A DNA stretch of 64,000 bases, taken from the NCBI GenBank assembly GCA_020441905.1, contig JAGRLG010000031.1:1-64000 (forward strand), given 5' to 3'. The first letter of the stretch is position 1. Every line of letters starts with the position of its first letter. This DNA comes from Rhodobiaceae bacterium (GTDB lineage Bacteria > Pseudomonadota > Alphaproteobacteria > Rhizobiales > NORP267). A program made the position numbers and the translations under genes. This document shows positions 42,840-50,248 of this stretch, in pieces. The notes under the pieces were generated by a model. It had not been told where the DNA came from and ran no database searches. It saw only the letters and a program-made list of their open reading frames with translations.

Positions 42840-43377
42840 CGCGCTTGGCCAGGATGCGTTGCAGCGTGCGCCGGTGCATATTGAGCCGGCGCGCCGTTTC
42901 CGAAACGTTGCGGTTGCACAATTCATAGACCCGCTGGATATGTTCCCAGCGCACCCGGTCCGCCGACATCGGGTTTTCCGGCGGCGGCGCCTTGTCTTCC
43001 GGGTCGGCGATCAGCGCCGCGTAAACCTCGTCGGCATCGGCGGGCTTGGCCAGATAGTCGATGGCGCCCAGCTTGACCGCGGTTACCGCGGTGGCGATGT
43101 TGCCGTATCCCGTCAGCATGATGACCCGCGCATCGGGGCGCAGCGAATTGAGCTGCTTGATGACGTCGAGGCCGTTGCCGTCGCCAAAGCGCATATCGAC
43201 CACGGCGAAAGCTGGCTTCAGCTCCTTGACCAGCCGCAAGGCGTCGGCCACCGTTTCGGCCGTTGAAACCTCGAAGCCGCGCGTTTCCATCGCCCTCGCC
43301 AGCCTGGTGAGGAACGCCCGGTCATCATCTGCAATCAGGAGGGAACGGTCTTCGGGCAATTCGGTTTCAGATGTCAC
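42829..43377 (-). CDS. regA: Redox response regulator RegA/PrrA/ActR
   Basis: A 182-residue response regulator. The acidic pocket is in ADDD (about 16-19), the phosphoacceptor is Asp61 (VVDMRFGDGNG), and the conserved Lys111 follows (YLAKPAD). A Pro-rich linker (PPPENP, about 130) leads to the Fis-type HTH (VYELCNRNVSETARRLNMHRRTLQRILAKR). This linker-plus-HTH layout is diagnostic of RegA. It controls photosynthesis, carbon and nitrogen fixation, respiration or denitrification genes in response to redox state, according to the species. Its kinase gene lies 136 bp upstream on the same strand. Confidence 0.95.
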   Translation of the reverse strand: MTSETELPEDRSLLIADDDRAFLTRLARAMETRGFEVSTAETVADALRLVKELKPAFAVVDMRFGDGNGLDVIKQLNSLRPDARVIMLTGYGNIATAVTAVKLGAIDYLAKPADADEVYAALIADPEDKAPPPENPMSADRVRWEHIQRVYELCNRNVSETARRLNMHRRTLQRILAKRAPR

Positions 43378-43473
43378 CTGTAATTCTGCCTTGCTGCTTA
43401 CTGCACTTTCGACGACGCGGGCAAAGACTTAGGCCGGATATCCGGTGAGTGCCTGCGCCCGTTTGTCGCACTT

Positions 43474-43499
43474 ATGACATGGCCGAACCGGTATGTCAT
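43474..43499. promoter_or_regulatory. Perfect palindrome ATGACAT-N12-ATGTCAT upstream of regA
   Basis: Two 7-bp arms at 43474-43480 and 43493-43499 lie between the regB stop and the regA start. This could be an operator for regA or a weak 3' hairpin of regB; there is no T-run, so an operator is the better reading. Confidence 0.4.
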
Positions 43500-43513
43500 G
43501 TGAATGATCCTGG

Positions 43514-44872
43514 TCAATTGCCGCCGGTGGCCGCGTCCTCGCTCAGGTCCCCCAGGTCCATTGCCGCCCGCGGCCAGGTGATAACCACCGTGGCGCCGTG
43601 ATCCGGCGGCGGACGATTGGTCAGTTGCAGGCTGGCGCCGGACCGCTCCAGCAGGGTCTTGGCGATGAAAAATCCTAGGCCGAGGCCGAAATCTCCCTCG
43701 TTACCCTGGCCGCGCTTGACGCCGCGCGAGGTCACATAGGGCTCGCCGATCCGGCTCAGCACTTCGTGGGAAAACCCCGGTCCGTCATCGGAGATGCGGA
43801 TCTGCACCCGGCTGGCGTCCCATTCGGCGGCGACGACGACCTTGCTCTCGGCGAAATCGACCGCGTTCTCGACCAGATTGCCAAGACTGTAAAGCACCGC
43901 GGCGCTGCGCCGGCCCACCGGCTCGCCGCCGCCGCTGGACACGGCGGGTAGCTCCTTGACGATCTTGACGCCGAAATCGCGATGGGGCTCGATGACGTCC
44001 TCGATCAGCGAACTTAACGGCATGCGGGCGAACAGCGCATCCGGCGCGTCGCGCAGGCTGGTCAGCTTGGTCAGGATGTCGCGGCAGCGGTCGACCTGGG
44101 ACTTGAGCAGGCGGATATCCTCCGCTGCCGGGTCGTCGGGGCCGGTGGCGCGCATCAGCTCCTTGGTGACGATCGAGATCGTTCCCAGCGGCGTGCCGAG
44201 TTCGTGGGCCGCCGCCGCGGCCAGGCCGTCCAGCGCCGACAAATGCTGCTCGCGGGCCAGAAACAGCTCGGTCGCCGCTACCGCGTCGCTCATTTGGCGC
44301 GTCTCTTCCGATATCCGCCAGACATGAAATCCCATGAAGGCGAGACAGGCGATGAGAGCGATATAGACCCCGGCGACAAAGAGAAAGGGCAATTTAAGCG
44401 GCGCGCCGGGATACCAAGGCAGGGGCAGGTGGGCGATGGCCAGCCCGCTGGCCGACAGCACCACCAGCGAGGCCAGCACCAGGGTCAGGCGCAGCGGCAG
44501 GGTCGAGGCCGAAACCATCACCGGCACCAGCAGCAGCAGGGCGAAGGGGTTTTCCAGCCCTCCGGTGAGATAGAGCAGGCATACCAGCTGCAAGATGTCA
44601 TAGGCCAGCAGCAAGGCGGCATGAACCGGGATCAGCCGCACGCTGGCGGTGAAGCGAAGGCGCAGGAACACATTGAGAATGACCGACAGTCCGATGACCA
44701 CCAGCGCCGGTGCGATCGGCAGCTTGAAGCCCAGTCCGAAATAGACCACCAGCACCGAGGCGGTCTGCCCCGCCACCGCCAGCCAGCGCAGCCGGACCAG
44801 GGTCTGGAGGCGCAAATGGCGGCGATTGGGTTTGAGAAGGTCGTCCAGGCTGGTGCTGTTGGTGCCGGTCAT
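43514..44872 (-). CDS. regB: Redox sensor histidine kinase RegB/PrrB/ActS
   Basis: A 452-residue membrane kinase with six N-terminal hydrophobic segments (about 25-185). The ubiquinone-binding heptad GGLENPF is at 104-110, the phosphorylated His223 is in AAAAHELGTPLG, and the redox-active Cys263 is in QVDRCRDIL; these fall two residues from His225 and Cys265 of Rhodobacter capsulatus RegB, which also supports the start at 44872. ATPase boxes NLVENAVDF, SDDGPGFS and GDFGLGLGFFIAKTLL close the protein. ATG 44890 is another possible start. It phosphorylates RegA when the quinone pool is reduced. Confidence 0.95.
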   Translation of the reverse strand: MTGTNSTSLDDLLKPNRRHLRLQTLVRLRWLAVAGQTASVLVVYFGLGFKLPIAPALVVIGLSVILNVFLRLRFTASVRLIPVHAALLLAYDILQLVCLLYLTGGLENPFALLLLVPVMVSASTLPLRLTLVLASLVVLSASGLAIAHLPLPWYPGAPLKLPFLFVAGVYIALIACLAFMGFHVWRISEETRQMSDAVAATELFLAREQHLSALDGLAAAAAHELGTPLGTISIVTKELMRATGPDDPAAEDIRLLKSQVDRCRDILTKLTSLRDAPDALFARMPLSSLIEDVIEPHRDFGVKIVKELPAVSSGGGEPVGRRSAAVLYSLGNLVENAVDFAESKVVVAAEWDASRVQIRISDDGPGFSHEVLSRIGEPYVTSRGVKRGQGNEGDFGLGLGFFIAKTLLERSGASLQLTNRPPPDHGATVVITWPRAAMDLGDLSEDAATGGN

Positions 44873-44991
44873 GGCCGAAACTTTAGCCATCCACGCGCCC
44901 GCCGCAAGGCCGGCCTTGCCTTGTCCGCCGCGGCGGCGATTGCGCCAGCGCGGATTGAGGCTATCTTGGGCCAAAACAGCAGCGGACCATC

Positions 44992-45792
44992 ATGGACATC
45001 AGCAGTGCCGCCGCGGCCGTCACCGCGCAGGATTTGTACAAGCGCTACCGCAAGGTGGTCGCGGTTGACCATGTCAGCTTTCAGATACCCCGCGGCGCCA
45101 CTGTCGGCCTGCTGGGCGGCAATGGCGCCGGCAAGACCACCACCATTGCCATGATCATGGGGCTGGTGCTGCCGACATCCGGCGCCATCTCCGTTCTGGG
45201 CGAGGACATGATCCGGCACCGCCAGCGCGTTTTGCACCGCATGAACTTCGAAAGCCCCTATGTGAATATGCCGATGCGCCTGACGGTGCGCCAGAATCTG
45301 ACCGTCTATGGCCGCCTTTACGGCCTGCCGGAATTGTCAGGCCGCATCGCCGCCCTGGCCGGGGCGCTTGATCTGCGCGAATTGCTCGAGCGCCCGTGCG
45401 GGCGCCTTTCGGCCGGGCAGAAGACCCGCGTCAGCCTCGCCAAGGCGTTGCTCAACGACCCCGAACTGCTGCTGCTCGACGAACCCACCGCCTCGCTCGA
45501 CCCCGATACCGCCGACTGGGTGCGCCGGCATCTGGAGAATTTCCGCCGCGAGCGCGGCGCCACCATCCTGCTCGCCTCCCACAACATGCCGGAGGTCGAA
45601 CGGCTGTGCGACAGCGTCATCATCATGAAGCGCGGCCGCATCGTCGACGAGGACAGCCCGGCGGCGCTGCTGCGCCGCTATGGCCGGGCCACACTGGAGG
45701 ATGTCTTTCTTGCCGTCGCCCGCGACGAGGCCGGCCTGCCCGCTCCCGGCGGCGTTTCTGGCGCCGGCACCGATGCCGAGATGGGAGGCTGA
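44992..45792 (+). CDS. ABC transporter ATP-binding protein (ABC-2 exporter type)
   Basis: A 266-residue ATPase with Walker A GGNGAGKTTT, signature LSAGQKTR, Walker B LLLLDEPTASLD and H-loop SHN. It is of the drug/polysaccharide ABC-2 exporter class (DrrA/CcmA-like). The permease gene follows after two bases, with GGGAGG in the last codons serving it. Divergent from regB. Substrate unknown. Confidence 0.92.
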   Translation: MDISSAAAAVTAQDLYKRYRKVVAVDHVSFQIPRGATVGLLGGNGAGKTTTIAMIMGLVLPTSGAISVLGEDMIRHRQRVLHRMNFESPYVNMPMRLTVRQNLTVYGRLYGLPELSGRIAALAGALDLRELLERPCGRLSAGQKTRVSLAKALLNDPELLLLDEPTASLDPDTADWVRRHLENFRRERGATILLASHNMPEVERLCDSVIIMKRGRIVDEDSPAALLRRYGRATLEDVFLAVARDEAGLPAPGGVSGAGTDAEMGG

Positions 45793-45794
45793 CC

Positions 45795-46619
45795 ATGATT
45801 GGAGCCACAGGCCGCGGCGGACCTGCCGCCAGCGCCGGGCGCATCGGCGCCATGATCCTGCGCTACTGGTACCTGCTGCGCAGTTCCTGGCCGCGGCTGC
45901 TGGAGCTGGTCTACTGGCCGACGGTACAGATGTTCATGTGGGGATTCCTGCAATCCTACCTCCACCAGCAGGAGGGCATGCTGGCGCTGGCCGGCGGCGC
46001 CCTGCTCGGCGCCGTGCTGTTGTGGGATATCCTTTTTCGCGGCCAGATCGGCTTCTCGATTTCTTTCCTGGAAGAAATGTGGGCGCAAAATCTCGGTCAC
46101 CTCATGATCAGCCCGCTGCGCGCCGGCGAGTTCATTGCCGCCCTCATGGTGATGAGCCTGATCCGCGTCATCATCGGCGTCGTTCCGGTCAGCGTCATGG
46201 CGGTGTATTTTTTCGGCTTCAATATCTATGGCCTCGGCCTCGCCCTGGTCGGCTTTTTCGTCATTCTCATGGTCACCAGCTGGGCCATCGGCCTGCTGGT
46301 CTGCGGCCTCGTGCTGCGCCAGGGCCTGGGCGCGGAAAGCCTGGTCTGGTCACTGATCTTCCTGATGCTGCCGCTGGCCTGCGTCTATTATCCGGTCACC
46401 ACGTTGCCCCACTGGCTGCAATATGTCGCCCTTGCCCTGCCGCCGACCTATGTTTTCGAGGGCATGCGGGCGATCCTCATTGACGGCGTCTTCCGTCCCG
46501 ACCTCCTGATGACCGGCCTGGCCCTCAATCTGATCTATCTGGCTATCGGGCTTGCCGCCTTTCTTGCCCTGTTGCGCTCGGCGCGCATTCACGGATCCCT
46601 GCTGGTTTCGGGGGAATAG
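45795..46619 (+). CDS. ABC-2 type transporter permease
   Basis: A 274-residue inner-membrane protein with six hydrophobic segments, including LVYWPTVQMFMWGFL, LGAVLLWDILFRGQIGF and the ABC-2 signature region LPHWLQYVALALPPTYVFEGM. The ATG at 45795 is preceded by GGGAGG; an open frame to 45396 is only a shadow in the ATPase gene. It forms an exporter with the ATPase just upstream. Confidence 0.92.
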   Translation: MIGATGRGGPAASAGRIGAMILRYWYLLRSSWPRLLELVYWPTVQMFMWGFLQSYLHQQEGMLALAGGALLGAVLLWDILFRGQIGFSISFLEEMWAQNLGHLMISPLRAGEFIAALMVMSLIRVIIGVVPVSVMAVYFFGFNIYGLGLALVGFFVILMVTSWAIGLLVCGLVLRQGLGAESLVWSLIFLMLPLACVYYPVTTLPHWLQYVALALPPTYVFEGMRAILIDGVFRPDLLMTGLALNLIYLAIGLAAFLALLRSARIHGSLLVSGE

Positions 46620-46649
46620 GGAGGAGACTGGAATAGTTTGAAGCGGCTG

Positions 46650-46686
46650 TTGCCCTGTGATGTAACATCCCCTATATTGCACTGCA
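46650..46686 (+). promoter_or_regulatory. phaZ promoter with two palindromes
   Basis: TTGCCC (46650-46655) and TATATT (46673-46678) are spaced by exactly 17 bp. The spacer contains the palindrome GATGT-A-ACATC (46659-46669), and TGCA-C-TGCA (46678-46686) covers the expected start site. The second resembles the TGC-rich sites bound by PhaR-type regulators of PHA genes; that match is inference. Confidence 0.6.
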
Positions 46687-46744
46687 CAATAACCGATAAG
46701 AAAATGCCCGTCCGTTCGGGCTGCCAGTCGGCGGAGGGCGTTTC

Positions 46745-48070
46745 ATGCTCTACTATCTTTACGAACTCAATCATGCCGTTGTCGGCCCGGCGCGGGCTCT
46801 CGCCGATGCAGGCCGGATCTATTTGCGCAATCCGCTCAATCCCTTGGCGCATACGCCCCTGGGCAAGAATGCCGCCGCCGGATTCGAGATGTTCGAGCGC
46901 ATGACGCGGCGCTACGACAAGCCGGAATTCGGCATAACGGAAGTGGAATCGGGCGGCAAACCGGTCCGGGTCACCGAGGAAACCGTGTGGCGGCGGCCTT
47001 TCTGCCGCCTGCGCCGCTTCCGCAAGCATCTCCGCCAGGAAGGCAATCCTGGCCCCAGGCTGCTTCTGGTAGCGCCGATGTCGGGGCATTATGCGACCTT
47101 GCTGCGCGGCACCGTCGAAGCCCTGTTGCCCGATCATGACGTCTATATCACCGACTGGACCGACGCTCGCACGGTGCCGCTTGCCGAAGGCGTCTTCGAT
47201 CTCGACGACTACATCGACTACATCATCGAGATGTTCCACAAGCTGGGCCCCGGCGCCCATGTCGTTGCCGTGTGCCAGCCTTCGGTTCCCGTGCTTGCCG
47301 CCATCTCGGTCATGGAAGAGGACCGCGATCCCAACGTTCCGGCGTCGATGACGCTGATGGGCGGTCCGATCGATACCCGGGTCAATCCCACCGCCGTCAA
47401 TCTGCTGGCCGAGGAGCGCGGCATCGACTGGTTCGCGGCCAATGTCATCGTCAAGGTGCCGTTTCCCAATGCCGGCTGCATGCGCGACGTTTACCCCGGT
47501 TTCCTGCAGCTTACCGGCTTCATGAGCATGAATCTGGATCGCCATGTCACCGCCCATTACGACCTGTTCAATCATCTGGTCGAGGGCGACGGCGATTCGG
47601 CGGACAAACACACCGAATTCTACGACGAATATATGGCGGTGATGGATCTCGACGCCGCCTTTTATCTGCAAACCATCGACACCGTTTTCGTCCGTCACCT
47701 GCTGCCCAAGGGCGAGATGACCCATCGCGGCCGGCCCGTGGACCCCTCGCGCATCACCCGCACCGCGCTGATGACCGTGGAGGGCGAACATGACGATATC
47801 TCCGGCCTTGGCCAGACCGAGGCCGCCCATACCCTGTGCCGCAATATTCCCGCCGCCAAGCGGGTGCATTACGTGCAGCCGGAAGTGGGACATTATGGTG
47901 TCTTCAACGGCTCGCGGTTCCGCCGCGAGGTGGCGCCGCGGATCGGTGCCTTCATTGCCGGCAACGACAAGGGCGCCAGCATGGCCGAGCGGGTCAAGCG
48001 CGCCGGCCTGAAAGTGGTAGCGAGTTCGGCCGCCAAGGTGGGCGGAACGGGCAAGATGGACAAAAGTTAG
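46745..48070 (+). CDS. phaZ: Intracellular polyhydroxyalkanoate depolymerase
   Basis: A 441-residue intracellular PHA depolymerase of the Ralstonia PhaZ1 type, which mobilises stored PHB/PHA granules. The nucleophile is a Cys (Cys177 in VAVCQPSVPVLAAI) in place of the lipase-box Ser; the catalytic Asp and His are probably in VEGEHDDISGLGQT and EVGHYGVFNGSRFR. No signal peptide, as expected for a cytoplasmic granule enzyme. Monocistronic by context, with a good promoter upstream. Confidence 0.95.
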   Translation: MLYYLYELNHAVVGPARALADAGRIYLRNPLNPLAHTPLGKNAAAGFEMFERMTRRYDKPEFGITEVESGGKPVRVTEETVWRRPFCRLRRFRKHLRQEGNPGPRLLLVAPMSGHYATLLRGTVEALLPDHDVYITDWTDARTVPLAEGVFDLDDYIDYIIEMFHKLGPGAHVVAVCQPSVPVLAAISVMEEDRDPNVPASMTLMGGPIDTRVNPTAVNLLAEERGIDWFAANVIVKVPFPNAGCMRDVYPGFLQLTGFMSMNLDRHVTAHYDLFNHLVEGDGDSADKHTEFYDEYMAVMDLDAAFYLQTIDTVFVRHLLPKGEMTHRGRPVDPSRITRTALMTVEGEHDDISGLGQTEAAHTLCRNIPAAKRVHYVQPEVGHYGVFNGSRFRREVAPRIGAFIAGNDKGASMAERVKRAGLKVVASSAAKVGGTGKMDKS

Positions 48071-48214
48071 CCACAGCGTACAGAGAATGTGATCTGCCGC
48101 GGCTGGCGGCGGCCAGCCCCTGCGCGCATATTCGTGCCGGGACAGCAGGTGATTCGCTTGTGCACCAAGCTGTTCCACCTACCGGTTCCAGCGGCGGGGG
48201 ACGCTAGGGCAGCC

Positions 48215-48955
48215 ATGGCTGGCGATCAGGAATTCGAGATCGACCTCGACGGCGAGCGGGTACCGGTATCGCTGGTGCGCCGGGCGCAGGCGCGCCGCTA
48301 CGTTCTGCGGGTGCGTGCGGCCCGCCAGGTGCTCTTGACCATGCCCGCCCACGGCACAAGGCGCGAGGCGCTGGCCTTTGCCGAGCGCCAGCGCGACTGG
48401 CTGCGCGATCGCCTCGGCAAACTGCCGCGCAATGTTCGTTTCGAGGATGGCGCCGTCATCCCCTTTCGCGGCAAGCCCCATATTGTCGATCATCGCCCCG
48501 AGGCCCGTGGAACGGTGTGGATCGAAGAGGGCGACAGCGCGCCTCTCCTGGCCGAGGACGCCCTGCCTCGCCTTTGCGTCGCCGGGCGCCTGCTGCATCT
48601 GCGCCGGCGCCTGCGCGAGTTTCTGGAGCGCCAGGCCAGGGCGGATCTGGAGTCGAAAGTGGCGCGCTATGCCCGCCGGCTGGGGGTAAGCGTTCAGCGC
48701 ATTTCCATCCGCGACCAGAAGAGCCGCTGGGGGGCCTGTTCGGCCAGCGGCACCGTCACCTTTTCCTGGCGACTCATCCTGGCGCCGGAATTCGTGCTCG
48801 ACTATCTGGCCGCCCATGAAGTCGCCCATGTCAGGGAAATGAACCATTCCCCCGCCTATTGGCGCCTCCTCAACGAGTTGTGCCCGCACACCGGGCGCGC
48901 CGAAAGCTGGCTCAAGGCCAACGGCCGCGACCTGCACCGCTACGACCCGCAATAG
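48215..48955 (+). CDS. YgjP-type M48-like zinc metallopeptidase (DUF45)
   Basis: A 246-residue protein with the DUF45 layout: RRAQARRYVLRVRAARQVLLTMP at the N-terminus, RDQKSRWGACSASGTVTFSWRL, and the zinc motif AAHEVAHVREMNHSPAYW (HExxH near residue 200). Cytoplasmic, no signal. The frame is open to 48089, but ATG 48215 has AGGG upstream and matches the family start. Cellular role poorly known. Confidence 0.88.
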   Translation: MAGDQEFEIDLDGERVPVSLVRRAQARRYVLRVRAARQVLLTMPAHGTRREALAFAERQRDWLRDRLGKLPRNVRFEDGAVIPFRGKPHIVDHRPEARGTVWIEEGDSAPLLAEDALPRLCVAGRLLHLRRRLREFLERQARADLESKVARYARRLGVSVQRISIRDQKSRWGACSASGTVTFSWRLILAPEFVLDYLAAHEVAHVREMNHSPAYWRLLNELCPHTGRAESWLKANGRDLHRYDPQ

Positions 48956-49026
48956 CTTCCGGCCGCCAAAGCAGCTGGACGGGCCAATGCCGCCCGGTTA
49001 GTTTGGCGTCTTCGTCTGGAACCTGC

Positions 49027-50232
49027 ATGCCCTTCAAACCCGATACCCTGGCACTGACGGCGCTGCTCGCCCTGCTGACCGCGCTCGGTCCGCTGGCGAC
49101 CGATATGTATCTGGCCGCGCTGCCCCTGATCACCGGCGAACTGGCTTCCAACGTGCCCCAGGCCCAGCTCACATTGAGCCTGTTCCTGGCCGGTTTTGCC
49201 GCCGGCCAGCTGATCTACGGGCCGATTTCCGACCGCCTCGGACGCCGTATCGTGCTGCTGTCGAGCCTTGCCGCCGTCTTCATCGCCGTCACCGGCTGCA
49301 TGCTGGCGCCGAATATGGAAATGCTCATCGCCGGGCGCCTGCTCCATGGCGCCGCCACTGCCGGACCCATCGTGCTGGCGCGCTCCATCGTCCGCGACCT
49401 CTATTCGGGCGCCAGGGCCGGCCAGGAGCTCTCGCGCATGGGGTCGATCATGGGCCTGATGCCGGCCATCGCCCCCTTTTTGGGCGCCCTGATCCTCGAA
49501 GCGGCGGGCTGGCGCCCGATTTTTGCCGCGCAGATGCTGCTGGCCGGCGCCACCATTGCCCTCGTCGCCCTGGCGCTGCCGGAAACCATCGGCGCGCGCC
49601 GCCGCACCGACCCGCTGCGGCTCTCGACCTTCCCCAGGGCCTATGGCGGGCTCATGGCCAGCGGACGCTACCGCGTCAATGTCGCGTCCGCCTGCGTCAT
49701 CTATGCCGGCCTGTTCGCCTTCATCTCCACCGCCACCTTCGTGCTTCAGCAGGCTTATGGCCTGTCGCCAACCGCATTCGGCGTCAGTTTTTCGCTGATT
49801 TCGGTTGCCTATGTCGCCGGCACGATGATCGGCACCCGCCTGGTGGCGCGTATCGGCATCCAGCGCACCATGTTCTGGGGTGCCTTGCTGCTGGCGGCGG
49901 GCGGCGGCCTCATGCTGGGTCTGGCGGTTTATGGCGGCGTCCGCGCCTGGGAAGTCGTCGTCCCGATGATGCTCTATATGGTTGGCGTCGGCCTTGCCTT
50001 CCCCCAGGCCATCGCCGCCGCCATGATGCCCTATCCCGACCGCGCCGGCGCCGCGTCCTCGCTGCTCGGCTTTTGCCAGATGACTTCGGGCGCCGTAACC
50101 GGTGTCATTGTCGCCAATGCCTATGACGGCAGCGGCCTGCCGCTGGCGCTGGCCGTCGCGATCATGGGCTTCGCCGCGCTGGCGCTCAATCTGTGGGAAC
50201 GGCTGGCCTATGCGCCGGCGCCGGGCGAGTAA
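49027..50232 (+). CDS. Bcr/CflA family MFS drug efflux transporter
   Basis: A 401-residue major facilitator with 12 hydrophobic segments. The Bcr/CflA N-terminus (LGPLATDMYLAALPLI), the loop 2-3 motif GPISDRLGRRIVLL and ARSIVRDLYSGARAGQELSRMGSIM identify the DHA1 Bcr/CflA subfamily of proton-driven drug exporters. Start at ATG 49027 gives a short, normal N-terminus. Substrate unknown. Confidence 0.92.
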   Translation: MPFKPDTLALTALLALLTALGPLATDMYLAALPLITGELASNVPQAQLTLSLFLAGFAAGQLIYGPISDRLGRRIVLLSSLAAVFIAVTGCMLAPNMEMLIAGRLLHGAATAGPIVLARSIVRDLYSGARAGQELSRMGSIMGLMPAIAPFLGALILEAAGWRPIFAAQMLLAGATIALVALALPETIGARRRTDPLRLSTFPRAYGGLMASGRYRVNVASACVIYAGLFAFISTATFVLQQAYGLSPTAFGVSFSLISVAYVAGTMIGTRLVARIGIQRTMFWGALLLAAGGGLMLGLAVYGGVRAWEVVVPMMLYMVGVGLAFPQAIAAAMMPYPDRAGAASSLLGFCQMTSGAVTGVIVANAYDGSGLPLALAVAIMGFAALALNLWERLAYAPAPGE

Positions 50233-50248
50233 GCTCAAGAATCCCGAC

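Noticed and set aside
45396-46619. Single 407-residue ABC protein starting at 45396
   Set aside because: The first 133 codons are an out-of-frame shadow of the ATPase gene; the true permease begins at 45795 with GGGAGG before it.
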